A stretch of 64,000 nt of DNA. Origin: Lepiota brunneoincarnata (taxonomy: Eukaryota; Basidiomycota; Agaricomycetes; Agaricales; Agaricaceae). The stretch covers positions 1 to 64,000 of the forward strand of contig JAEBUN010000077.1 of the NCBI GenBank assembly GCA_023014365.1, written 5' to 3'. The translations under genes and the position numbers were made by a program. The notes beneath the pieces are model-generated. The model did not search any database and was not told the DNA's origin. It was given only the letters and a program-made list of their open reading frames with translations. Within the stretch, counting starts at the first letter, position 1; every line of letters begins with the position of its first letter. Shown piece after piece: positions 12,209 to 22,194 of the stretch.

Positions 12209-12579
12209 CTATCCAAGTATATACCTGAGCAAGGGGAAACCTTAGAGAATCAAGTAAGGTTTCTCCAAGCTCACCTACACTACTTATACTACTTGCCATA
12301 AGTCCAAGTTAAGTAATCTACTCTACATAAATGGCCATGAGGTGTCAGGGATGTCTAAAGTGGGTATGGTCAGGAATGGGCTTGGGACAGGGTTGCATGC
12401 ACCAGTGAGGGTTTGCATCTGCATTGGAGGGGCATAGGAAGGAACTCCAAGCACTGGAGTGCTGGAGGACCAAATTCCAGGCTGAAGGGGGCTGGGGATG
12501 AGATTTCCAGACATAGAGAGGCAGGGAATCGGATTTCCGAATTTGAGGTTGTGAGCAGTGACCTGAAGTTCCCCTTACA
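12139..12579 (-). repeat. 5' LTR of gypsy-A
   Basis: 441 bp, plus-strand TGTAAGGGC...CCCCTTACA, followed by the CTTCC duplication. On the minus strand a TATAAG box sits near 12284-12289. It carries an extra block of about 53 bp compared with the 3' LTR. Confidence 0.85.
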
Positions 12580-12584
12580 CTTCC

Positions 12585-13032
12585 CTTCTGAATTCTTGGA
12601 GTCCTCCTCTTCTTCATCCCTTGCCACATTTTCCAAATCATAGTTGGTGCTGGGTTCACTGTCCACATTCATCAGTTGCTCTGGTAGGTGGCTAGATGAA
12701 GCCACAGTGGTCATCATGACAAGTCAGATCTGAATTGCCCAACATTCCTCCTCTGCAGCCTCATCTTGTTGCCTCCTGACTTCTTCTGCCAGTCACTCCC
12801 TTGCTCATTCCTCCGCTTGTTGCTGACACAGTTCTATCTGCTATTGCCATTTTTCCTCTTGGTGCTCTGCTGCCAGCTGCCACTCTTCTTCTTGCTGTTC
12901 CTTCTCTTCCAGCCTCTCAATCTCCAGTTGCATCTGCTCCTCCTGCTCTGCCTTCTCCCTCAGCAATTGTGCCTTGCATCCATGGTGGTCAGTTGTCAGG
13001 ATGGTTGTCTGCTCATGGGGGTAGGAGGTCAA
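12585..13032 (-). pseudogene. N-terminal part of gypsy-Z antisense ORF
   Basis: One frame from MTSYPHEQTT at 13032 runs through Glu/Gln-rich coiled coil, then MNVDSEPSTNYDLENVARDE (12660 region) to the gypsy-A insertion at 12584. Stops at several sites are TAG or TGA where Gln or Arg codons are likely. It joins 5402-6028 once gypsy-A is removed. The plus-strand Leu-rich ORFs here are shadows of this coiled coil. Confidence 0.55.
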
Positions 13033-13135
13033 GTTGTGTTTTTTCAGAACTAAACCAGTTCACTAGTTTTTATACCCTGATGGAATTTTCTGATGGGCCC
13101 CAGTCTAGACCACCTTTGGGCCTCAAGGCTTGGCC

Positions 13136-13146
13136 CAAAAGGGGAG
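13136..13146 (+). other. Polypurine tract of gypsy-Z
   Basis: AAAAGGGGAGG lies a few bases before the plus-oriented LTR at 13151, the place where plus-strand priming occurs. It supports plus orientation for gypsy-Z. On the minus strand the same bases could be read as a tRNA-like primer site (TGGTGCC...), so orientation is not absolute. Confidence 0.5.
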
Positions 13147-13150
13147 GCAC

Positions 13151-13806
13151 CATCATATCCATGCCAACTCAAAGCCTAATCATTAAACTTTGGCTTCTTG
13201 ACTCCATGTGTGCTCCACACAACAACCCTCTACCCTCCAACTCAGCCCTGACTTGCTCCAACCCCAACCCACTGCCCTGATCATGTGACCACCTATGCAC
13301 ATGCCATGGTCACCTAACCCTCAGTGTTTCTACTTCCCAGTTCTCCATTCCCTGCCTGTAGTCAGGATATGTTATCAGTCTCCATACCCATACTGGTTTC
13401 CATTCCATTTGTAATCCATTTGTAATCCATTTGTAACCATATTGGTCTCCACTTTGCTCTGCATGTAGTCAGTATGAGTCATAGTTTGTAAGGCCAGTAG
13501 TATATATACCATAGGTACTTGGCTTGTACTCAGTCTGATAATTAAATCAAGCAGCAGACCAGCTCTCTGTTCCATATCCTCCTCTCTTCTGCCTTGCTCT
13601 GCTTGGCCCTGACCTCCTGAAATACAGACTTGGACAGTAGGAGGGCATAGCACATAAGCTAAGGCCACAAGTCCAACCCCTTGCCCAAAGTACTCCACCT
13701 TGGTCCTGAAGTCTACATACTGACTTCACCCTATCCCCTGGTTACCTTGTATTAAGGATACCACCCCAACCCTCTGCTTCAGTCCTGACCCACACCAGCT
13801 CTAACA
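13151..13806 (+). repeat. LTR-C copy 1 (3' LTR of gypsy-Z), CpG-decayed
   Basis: 656 bp, homologous end to end with the solo LTRs at 20327-20987 and 37536-40067. It ends TCTAACA; the first two bases are CA where the family has TG. A TATATATA box lies near 13500. Almost every CpG of the young copy is TpG or CpA here. It interrupts a LINE RT frame at 13807. Confidence 0.85.
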
Positions 13807-14269
13807 ACAAGTGACCATCAGGCTCACAAGAATGGACTTGAGGTGCATCCATGTGATGTGGTCCAGACTGGGCGAAGATAAAGAAGAGCATGTGCACAAA
13901 GCCTCATGCATCTCCAAGTCAGAGAAGACTGGCCACTCCCATGAAGAGAGTGAATTGATCTAATCAAGAACCCTGACATTGACTGAACAGTCATTGGCAG
14001 CATTGTAAGACCTGTGGAGCCCTTCCCAGAGCTCCCCAAGAGTATTGCAGGAATGATCACAATAACAGATCACCTTGCAGGGAGGCAACTTGTGTGCCCT
14101 GACCCAATCCATCAGGTTCTAGGGGTGCTTGTTGGTAGAAGCAATCTTCTCAATGCAATCATCAAAGAACTTGCACTTAGCAGCCTTCCAGGTCCACTTG
14201 AATGTGTGAGCATCCTCCCAGTCCTGAGACCAAGAATATGCCCTGTAAGTGTGTGAGCACTCATCATCC

Positions 14270-15196
14270 CATCACAGCTTGGACTGTGAGATAATGCAGA
14301 TCTCCTTGGAGTGGGCAAGCCATGCTGTGGAGAAGACCACTGAGATGGCCAGGGCCACCTCATTGATCCTGTCAGATGAGCCAAAGTCCAGGAAGTCCAG
14401 ACCCATAAGCCCCATTGAGACCTCAGCAAGGAACTTGGCCTCCTCATCCAATTCCAACTTCAGTGAGTGCCTGGGCACAGTCTCCTCAAAGGCTTCCAGG
14501 GGGATACTGATCCAAAGGGGTAGAAGCAAGCCCCTCCTCAAAGGAGAAGTGGGTGGGGCCTGGGTTCCCAGGGAGAGAGAGGTCCAGGCCCAATGACTCT
14601 GCTGTTTCCAGCAGGGGGGCAGCAGCAGCAGGATTGTGGGGAGCCCAGGGGTCCCACTGTGGCATGTGGCAGTTGAAGTCCCCTGACATGAGGATGCACT
14701 GTGGAAGAGAGTCAACAGTATCTGCAAGATAGTGGATGCCTGACTGCCTGTTGTCCAAATAGATGTTGAGAAAGTACACAGCCTTCCCATGCAAAAACAT
14801 GGAGATGGCCATAACATCACAGTGATTGACAATGTTACATCAAAGAGAGGGCCAGAGCTGCATCATCTGGTTATGTACATACACCATAACCTGAGGAGGC
14901 TGATCCAGGGAAGAAGGAGGGCAGAACAAGCATAGCCACTCTGGATGCTTGGGCACCTCAACAACCTCATCCCTATCAGGGTCAGAAGAGGACAGAATGT
15001 GATGGATGGAGTGCCAAGGCAGCTCCTGTAGTAGGAACACATCAACCTCATCCTTGAATTGTTCTAGCAAAGTATCCACAAGAATGTAACTATGAAAAAC
15101 ATTCTGTGACCATATATGACACATTCTCTGCAATCTCCTAGGTTCCTGATGGTCCCTATTCATTGGGGTAAGCGGGTTTGATGTGGTGGGGAACAA
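14270..15196 (-). pseudogene. L1 apurinic-type endonuclease domain
   Basis: Two frames cover an EEP endonuclease. QELPWHSIHH carries the catalytic Glu, MVYVHNQMMQ follows, then FLNIYLDNRQ and SGDFNCHMPQWDP with the conserved D-F-N, and a C-terminal SDRINEVALA linker toward RT. The frame breaks near 14830. The domain nicks target DNA for target-primed reverse transcription. Confidence 0.78.
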
Positions 15197-15420
15197 ACCC
15201 TTACCAGAGCATCATACCAGTGCTCAATCCACTCCCTATTGAAGTGGTGAGCCCAGAATGGGCAGGCTGAAGCCAAAGCAACATGAGTGCTACTGCAATT
15301 CATGCACACAGGGGCATGAGGGCAGGGACAGTCAGTGGGGGTGGGGGCAATGGATGGCCAGTAATTGGGCTGGCCCTTGCAACATGCAGCAAATGCCTGA
15401 TGGTTAGTTGGGGAATGCAG

Positions 15421-17278
15421 TGTTGCACCACAAAATCATTTCATTTATGAAATCACTAGTTAACAAAGTAACTAACTCTCTGAAACCAAATAATATCAAT
15501 ATATAGCCATTGTCAGACACTGGGTACAAGAGCTTGGAATACTATCTAAATATGTGAAGGCAGACATCTCAGAAACTGAATCAGAATACCCAGACAAGTA
15601 AAAGCAATGCTGACTAATTTATTAGTGATAAGGCTATGGAAGAATGACTCTGGTATGAATGTATCTGAGTGTTGTATCCAATACTGTGTTAACTAAAATA
15701 TTAGTTAAGATCCTTGTGACTGTACAAAAGACCCATTGCTCTGTCTTTGCCCTAGAAAGCAGATGAGTTGTAACACCTATGTCATTCAGATGGTACCTAG
15801 CCATAATAACAGGTCCAGGAGTGAATCTTGACAAAAGAATGTAGGGATTAGCTAATGCCCTGGCAAGAATGTTCCCTTGGAATGGTTCTGATGGTATTGA
15901 AACCTAAGGGATCAGATGGGGGTATCCAAGAGGGTAGTCAGGGAAGGATGCTCCCTCATAGAAACAAAAAGAGATCAGAAATGATGAACTAGAAAATGAA
16001 GATTGATAAGAATGGAATAAGCTAATTAATTCTAGTATTAGTCTACTGTCTGAAGGCTATGAAAGTGAACTTTTAGAACATTAGGGTTGAGAACTCAGGT
16101 GTGGAGAGTCCAAGAATAAACTAAAACCTATAGATAAATGTTAGTGAGGAAACTTGCTAACCTGACTGGCTGTGATATAAATAGCCAGGCACCTAGGGAG
16201 CAAGTTCCTGAGAGCAAATTGATGTCACTGATATTGGAACTCATAGAATGATGCTCCTAAATGATGAGGAGACAATAAAATGATGATGCTGAAGGCTTGT
16301 TTTCTGGTATACCCATAAGTTAATTGTATTTTTGTTATAAAACTCATCTGTAAATTACATGGGAGGCAAGAAACTGCTTACCTATTTCCCCCCCTAATTG
16401 TATGGTCAATTAGGATAGGAATATAAAGCAATTTTATGCAATTTTCTTCAGTTATAGACCACCAGAGACTTAGAGAGTTATACTCTTTAAAACCAGACCC
16501 TTTAAAACAATTGAGATATTGACAGACCCTTCTGCTTGACTCAAGAGCTGAATACAAGTTGATACAACTCTTCTGTTCTTAAGTAGAAAGTTCACTAACT
16601 TCTGTTTCTTTGGGTTTCGCTTAGAGGCCTTGCCTCAGGAGTATACCATTGGATTGTAGGACTGTTTGATTGAGGAGTGAGCATAGTACACTAGGGCCCA
16701 TTGAAAATGCTGTCCACTAGGTCTATCTAGTTTAAAGATACTTACTGTGGGAGCTTGCAAGAAGCCTATCTCGCTGAGTAGTATAAAGTTTTATTGCATT
16801 GTTCAGAAGCTGTAGTGCACTAGGGCCCATTAGATAACACTGTCCACTAGGCCTACTAGCTTAAAGACACTTACTGCAGGAGCTTGTAGAAAGCCTGTCT
16901 TGCTGGGTAGTGTAAAGTTATAGTATTGTCAAGAGAAAAGGACATAGTACACTAGGGCCCATTAGAACACACTGTCTGCTAGGTCTATGGAGGCTCACTG
17001 ATTGCAAAAGCTTGCATTTTGCCTGACTTATTGAATCATGAAGATATTAGTTAACATATTATATAGTAATGACTGTTGAAGTTCCCATTGTATTCAGATA
17101 GGACAACTGTCTGTCTAGTTGGAGACTAAGAGAATAACATACCAAAACCCTAAAACATTAGGATTGAATATATTTCTGGAGATTTGCAACAACCTCTCTC
17201 CCATGAACTTATAAAGTTGGAATTAGTGAACTTGTTAACAAACTTTGTTTTCAATCCTGTAAAGTAATCCGCTTTTCA
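15421..17278 (+). repeat. S1: 1.86-kb non-coding repeat, probably a long solo LTR
   Basis: Homologous over its full length to 38145-40007 (inverted). Ends are TGTTGCACC... and ...GCTTTTCA, i.e. TG/CA as in LTRs, with no terminal inverted repeats. An ATATAAATAG box near 16177 and an AATAAA near 16275 fit an LTR promoter and polyadenylation site. It contains three tandem 128-131 bp units (about 16684-17030) each with CACTAGGGCCCATT. No long ORF. A clear target duplication is not visible. It interrupts the zinc-knuckle region of L1. Confidence 0.6.
16684..17030 (+). repeat. Triple tandem repeat inside S1
   Basis: Units begin with CTAGGGCCCATT at about 16691, 16819 and 16951, each followed by a CTGTCCACTAGG-like phrase and an AGCTTG(C/T)-AGAAAGCC phrase. 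The same triplication exists in S2 (about 38400-38750), so it predates both insertions. Confidence 0.75.
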
Positions 17279-18270
17279 GTGGACTGCTGCAGTGAGAGCA
17301 GCAGATAGCCTCCCTATGGCAGGCTAGAGAAGGGTGACCCCACTTCCAGCAATACTGGCAGAGGGGGATGCTGGGGTTGGCCTTGGCAGGGATGATCCTG
17401 CATAGGGTGCCATCAATGGTAATGACTCTCCAAGTGAGAGTCTTACCATCCTGATCCTGTTGAGAGTCCCAGATTTCAAAGAACACCATGGTCATACCAT
17501 TGGACTGTGAGTCCTTGACAATGTAACGCCTGGTGGCCAGCACAAAATACTTAGACCACACAGAGTGCTGCATGGCCTTGATACCCTGTCAGGTATGAGC
17601 CAGGGCTGACCACCCTGAAACATAGGTGTATTGAGGAGCTTGAGGTAGCTCTTTGAGTGGGGGAGGTTTGCATCCATGGTGGCCTGAGGCCAGTTACTGT
17701 GGACTGCATTCCTGATTGTGCTGATATCCAGCTCACTGGGCACTTCCATGGTGTAGCATGCTATGTGTGAATCCATTTGCTGGACCTGCTCAATATAAAC
17801 AACCAAGCCCACAGACACCAGGACAGCTGCTGCTACCCAATGAATCTCCACACAGATGATGGAGTCCAGGCTAACTAGGAGACTGTCCCCTGTGAGGGTG
17901 AGCATGACCCACTTGTGTGAAGGTCCAGATGTAGTCATCCAAGGCTTGGGAGCCCTGGGTGGCTGCTGAGTGGTTGCCACTTGCTTGTGAAAGGCAACTA
18001 CCTTGTGAGATGGAAGCTTGGGTATAGCATGCACCAGGTCAACCAGACCTGATGAAGAAGAGACAGCTGTGGCCACATAGGAGCAGGGCAGGGAGTGTGG
18101 TTTGGTAGCCAGATTGACACAGAGGGGGGGGACTGGGGGGCAGCCTCACAGCCAACTGAGCCCCATCTACTGCTGACAGTAGGGGGACAAGAGCAGCATG
18201 TGCCACTCTAATGCATGATGGCCATTGCCCTGCACCAGGGTTGCAAGCCACTGGAATAGGGTTACCCAGA
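17279..18270 (-). pseudogene. L1 ORF1 middle region
   Basis: Frames (18251-18039, 18076-17492, 17573-17235) match the ORF1 of LINE L8: LLVSLDSIICVEIHWV, VPSELDISTIRNAV, FFEIWDSQQDQDGKT, then the first zinc knuckle CQYCWKWGHPSLAC. Frameshifts separate them. The region is bounded by S1 on the left and gypsy-B1's LTR on the right. Confidence 0.72.
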
Positions 18271-18390
18271 TGTTACCTGGGTTAGGGGTTTGCTCTTGAG
18301 TAGCATGGCATTCAGGGCAAGATGTCTATACAGACTTGGTCTTGTCCTACTAGGTATGACTTAGAGATGACAGAGCACTATAGTCCAGCC

Positions 18391-20315
18391 TGTTAGGGGA
18401 AGTTAAGAGTGCCAGAACCAAGTTGATATTCGGGTGGCAAATACAATTAACACCCACACTACTGATATACATAGAGGTCTGCGCACAGACCAGGTAGCCA
18501 AACACTACATAGCTACTAGAACATAATGTATGCAAACAATATACAAACAACATTAGTCGTATGCGGATTGGACTTGGGGATGGGGGTGGCCGAAGGCTGA
18601 GGCCAGGCTTAGGCATCAGGCATCAGCTAGAGAGGCCAAGCCCGGACACCCAACCACAGACCCCTAGATGTACCTTGTGTAAGGGGGTGCACATAACGCT
18701 AGTCCCCTTACACCAGCCCCCTCTTAAGAGTCGATGACCCAGCGACTCGGTTCCTGTGTCCTAGGCAGCACAAGCCCAGCGGCCATCCACAAGCCAAATG
18801 ATGAGCCCATCTGCCAGAAGGGAATGGGCATAGTTAAGATGGGCCAGGTAGGCAACAGGCAGAAGTCCCTGGCCCCAGGTTGAGATGACACTGTCGACCC
18901 CCATTGGGGTCAAGGCCAGGGCAGGGGTAGCACTTTCCATCTGGACTGATGGGACTCTAGGAGTAGACACACCAGAGGGGGTAGAGATGGGCATAGGGGA
19001 GCTATGCGATGGTTGCCGAGAAACCATGGGTGAATGCATAGAGGTGGGGGTAGATGCAGCTGTGCACATAGTAGTTGATGGAGTGCCGGCCGGGGTAGAA
19101 ATCATAGAGGGAGTGGGAGCAACAGAAGAGGCCTGTGAGGAAGGCCATGCACCTGGATGTGCCCAGTCAGGGACTGGGGTAGCAGAGCCGGAGGCAATGG
19201 GATCCACACAAGCTGGAGTGGGAGTCTGAGCTGCTGCAGGAGTGGACGGTCCAGGGGCCGCTGGGGCAGGGCCAGAAGCCACCGTTGTCTTCTCCTTCTT
19301 TGTCTTTGGAAGGTGGATGTGCTTGTGCGCAATCTGCTTACCTAATACCACAAGGGCATCACCAAGTTGCTGCTTGGTCCCCCTGATAGAGACATGGCGC
19401 TCGTCAGCACCATCTGTGGCCACTGAATAGACCCAGAGGTGAGTGCCACTAATGTCGGCAACCTGTTTAAGGCTGCAGCCACCGTGACCAACCACATGCC
19501 CACCCATGTTGTTGGTGATGACAAGGGTGGCCTGATAGCGATCGGCCTTGTCATCCCGTAGGTAGTGAGCCGACAGTGGGAGGGTGGTAGAGGTGCCTTT
19601 TACCATGGGGCAAGTGGGGCCCAGGCAGTTAGGAGTGTGTGGGACACCTGCGGAGATCCACAAGTGACCCTTCTGGGTAGTAGCTGCCTGGATGACAGCT
19701 GGGGTGGGACCGGCAGCAGCCATTGAGGTATGATCCTTGAGGATGCACAGGCAGGATGAGAGCAAACCGATCAAGCAGTTAAGCTTGCCAATCTGGGCCA
19801 ATAAGGCCTGAGTATCCTCACCTGAATGCAAGGGTCCTGCTGAGGCAGGGGCTATTGTCAGTGGGGCAGGCACAGTCACTTTCTGCTTGCCTGAGGACTT
19901 TCAGCAGGGCATACTAGTGTTAGGGCTGAAAAGACAGGGTAGGTGGGGTGCAGAGGGCTAGATTGGCAAGTCTGCATAGAGACCCAAATATTCTGTTAGG
20001 GGAAGTTAAGAGTGCCAGAACCAAGTTGATATTTGGGTGGCGAATACAATCGACACCCACACTACTTATATACATAGAGGTCTGTGCACAGACCAGGTAG
20101 CCAAATACTACATAGCTACTAGAACATAATGTATGCAAACAATATACAAACAACATTAGTCATACACAGATTGGACTCAGGGATGGGGGTGGCTGAAGGC
20201 TGAGGCTGGGCTTAGGCATTGGGCATCAGCTAGAGAGGCCAAGTCTCGACACTCAACCACAGACCCCTAGACGTACCTTGCATAAGGGGGTGCACATAAT
20301 GCTAGTCCCCTTACA
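18391..20315 (-). mobile_element. KH-2: second KH-domain LTR element, CpG-decayed
   Basis: Two 322-bp LTRs (18391-18712 and 19994-20315) and perfect target duplication CAGCC (18386-18390, 20316-20320). It lies on the minus strand inside a gypsy-B LTR. The interior is colinear with KH-1, including the primer site after the 5' LTR and a purine tract before the 3' LTR. Nearly all changes against KH-1 are C-to-T or G-to-A at CpG. Confidence 0.9.
18761..19912 (-). pseudogene. KH-domain Gag-like ORF of KH-2
   Basis: The homologous start (19910-19912) is followed at codon 4 by TGA where KH-1 has CGA; after that the frame is open for 372 codons from 19879. The KH block reads GHVVGHGGCSLKQVADISG: the GxxG loop is GHGG, so an Arg is lost. 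Many Arg residues of KH-1 are Cys, His or Gln here, as expected from CpG decay. The C-terminal segment DSVISTWGQG...GRWACAA is kept. Confidence 0.82.
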
Positions 20316-20326
20316 CAGCCAGTTTA

Positions 20327-20987
20327 TGTCATATCCATGCCAACTCAGAGTCTAATCATTTAAACTTTGGCTTCTCAACTCCACGTGTGTTCCACACAAC
20401 AACCCTCTGCCCTCCGACTCGGCCCCGACCTGCTCCGACCGCAACCCACTGCCCCGATCACGCGACCACCTCCACACGTGCCGTGGTCACCTGATCCTCG
20501 GTGTCTCATACCCCCGTCTCCATTTCCCGTCCGTAGTCAAGATACGTTATTAGTCTCCATACCTGTACCCATTTCCATTCCATTTGTAATCCGTTCGTAA
20601 TCCATTTGTAACTAGATCGGTCTCCGCTTCGCTCTGCATGTAGCCAGTACGAGTCATAGTTTGTAAGGCCGGTAGTATATATACCGTAGGTACTTGGCTT
20701 GTACTCCTCAGTCTGATAATCAAATCGAGCAGTGGACCAGCTCCCTGTTCTCTATCCTCTACTCTCTTCTGCCTCGCTCCGCTTCGGCCCCGACTTCCTG
20801 AAATACGGACTAGGGCAGTAGGAGGGCACAGCACATATGCTGAGGCCGCAAGTCCAACCCCCCGCCCGACGTACTCTGCCTCGGTCCCGAAGTCTACATA
20901 CTGACTTCGCCCTGTCCCCCGGTTACCTTATATCAGGGATACCACCCCGACCCTCCACTTCGGTCCCGACCCGCACCGGCTCTAACA
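20327..20987 (+). repeat. Solo LTR-C copy 2, young and CpG-rich
   Basis: 661 bp, TGTCATATCC...CTCTAACA, with perfect 5-bp duplication GTTTA (20322-20326, 20988-20992). It has a TATATATA box near 20677. It is CpG-rich, unlike its homologue at 13151, so it is recent or has escaped mutation. No internal region remains, so it arose by LTR-LTR recombination. Confidence 0.9.
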
Positions 20988-21230
20988 GTTTAAGGGCAAA
21001 GAGGTATAGGAAGCAAGAACTGTATAACACTAAGATAGAGATACATAGGGATGTACTGTATCCTTATATACTTCTATGTGTGGCTATGCTCCTACTATAA
21101 TAGGCCAGACCTGGGTAACTATGAGTCATAACTAAGAATAGTCCTTCTGATGTACACTACTGATTGTTTCATAGTGACATGGGAGTTTGTGCTAAATATA
21201 ACTGTCCTTCTGATGGAGTTTCTGATAACA

Positions 21231-21810
21231 TTAGGTCCATTTCTAGAGTTGTTTTCCATCACAACTTGTTAGTTTCCTTCTTCCAGGTATTCGGCTAGGT
21301 AATTGGGCTTGTAGAAGTCAACTTGAAGATGATCAGTAGAGTCTGGGCATGGGGGAATGACAGAGGAAAAGGTGGGAGTGGGAGTTCTGTGTAAGTCAAG
21401 TATTGCAGCTGTTTCTGGGGATGGAGGTCATTCTGGGTAAAAGATATCATATAGGAGTCATCTGAAGTGGGGGCTTTCTATTCTTTCTTCTGTCAGAGTA
21501 TTCTGGGTTTCTTCAGAAGGTACCACATGGTTCTCCTGTGATGTTGGACTTGGCGACCTTGTTGTAGCATTCCTCATGGTAATCCTTGTTGGTGAGGTCA
21601 ATGTATCTATTATGAGTTGTGGGGGTCATTGAGGGATGGGTTGTTGAATTTCTGGAGTAGGGGGCATGTCAGGTCTTCCGAGCTGGACATTTGGTCCATT
21701 TATGGTGAGGTTGGAAAACTGCGCAGTGGGGGCATCAATACTTGATGCAGTCATAGGAATAATGTCCTAGGGCATATTGCTTGCATCCAAGGCAAGCAAA
21801 TTGTGGGCAG
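21231..21810 (-). mobile_element. Gypsy-B1 internal fragment
   Basis: 580 bp of the 3' end of a gypsy-B interior, colinear with 22195-22780, including part of the zinc-knuckle ORF3 (CLGCKQYALGHYSYDC). It ends exactly where the next LTR-B begins (21811). Only this piece and the LTR of B1 remain. Confidence 0.78.
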
Positions 21811-22194
21811 TGTTACCTGGGTTAGGGGTTCGCTCTTGAGTAGCACAGAGTTTGGCACAAGATGTCTATACAGACTTGGTCCTGTCCTACTAAGCGTGAC
21901 TTGGAGACAACAGAGCACTATAGTCCAGCTGGTTTAGAGGCAAAGAGTTATAGGAGGCAAGAACTGTATAACACTAAGATAAGGATACAAGGTATTGTAC
22001 TGTATCCTTATATACTTCTAAGTGTGGCTGTACTCCTACTATAATAGTCCAGACCAGAGTAACTATGAGTCAGAGATAAGAAACATGAGGCATATGGTAA
22101 GAATAGTCCTTCTGATGTACACTACTGATGGTTTCATAGTGACATGGGAATATAGCTAAAAATAACCGTCCTTCTGATAAGACTTCTGATAACA
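21811..22194 (-). repeat. LTR-B copy b (3' LTR of gypsy-B2)
   Basis: 384 bp, TGTTACCTGGG...GATAACA, same length as copy c at 34587. On the minus strand it carries TATATAAGG followed about 26 nt later by ATCTTAGTGTT. Confidence 0.88.

Larger units (their letters stand above)
6029..12579 (-). mobile_element. Gypsy-A: internally deleted Ty3/gypsy chromovirus
   Basis: Minus-strand element bounded by homologous LTRs (12139-12579 as 5' LTR; 6029-6329 plus 8238-8324 as 3' LTR) and a perfect 5-bp target duplication CTTCC (6024-6028 and 12580-12584). It inserted into the antisense ORF of gypsy-Z. Gag, protease, partial RT, partial integrase and a chromodomain are recognisable, but RT motif YxDD, RNase H and the integrase N-half are deleted and the frame has many stops. 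The polypurine tract AAGGGGGTAGG lies directly before the 3' LTR (8325-8336). The element cannot be autonomous. Confidence 0.88.
4651..13806 (+). mobile_element. Gypsy-Z: broken Ty3/gypsy chromovirus, plus orientation
   Basis: Pieces in order: integrase and chromodomain remnant on the plus strand (about 4700-5335), an antisense ORF on the minus strand (5402-6028 and 12585-13032), a polypurine tract (about 13136-13146) and a plus-oriented LTR (13151-13806). The left part, including the 5' LTR and most of pol, is missing. Gypsy-A and KH-1 are nested inside (6029-12579). The LTR interrupts a minus-strand LINE at 13807, so gypsy-Z is younger than that LINE. Treating these pieces as one element is inference from order and orientation. 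Confidence 0.6.
13807..18270 (-). mobile_element. LINE L1: minus-strand Tad/I-like LINE (ORF1 part, endonuclease, RT start)
   Basis: Reading from 18270 down: ORF1 middle (GNPIPVACNPGAGQ-like block, then VPSELDISTIRNAV), zinc-knuckle region, S1 insertion (15421-17278), the rest of ORF1, endonuclease (15196-14270) and RT N-terminal region to 13807. Endonuclease motifs include FLLQELPWHS and GDFNCHMPQWDP. It is cut on the left by gypsy-Z's LTR and on the right by a gypsy-B LTR, so it is older than both. The RT active site is not included, and there are several frameshifts. Confidence 0.85.
18271..21230 (-). repeat. LTR-B copy a (3' LTR of gypsy-B1), split twice
   Basis: The family LTR is 384 bp (TGTTACC...TGATAACA on the plus strand). 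This copy is present as 18271-18390 and 20988-21230. KH-2 (duplication CAGCC) and the solo LTR-C (duplication GTTTA) sit between the halves 6 bp apart. Removing both restores a continuous LTR. Confidence 0.85.

Noticed and set aside
12121..12300. Self-priming complement in gypsy-A
   Set aside because: Only a short ATTCT core and several G-U or mismatched positions align between the site after the LTR and the predicted transcript start; too weak to claim.
12766..13280. Leu-rich plus-strand ORFs that resemble membrane proteins
   Set aside because: They are the reverse complement of a Glu/Gln-rich coiled coil on the minus strand.
15634..15834. 66-codon ORF shared by S1 and S2 (39591-39791)
   Set aside because: The two repeats are closely similar throughout, so a shared short ORF is expected by chance; no domain.
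16684..17030. CRISPR-like array
   Set aside because: Three long adjacent units in a eukaryotic repeat, with no short repeats or unique spacers.
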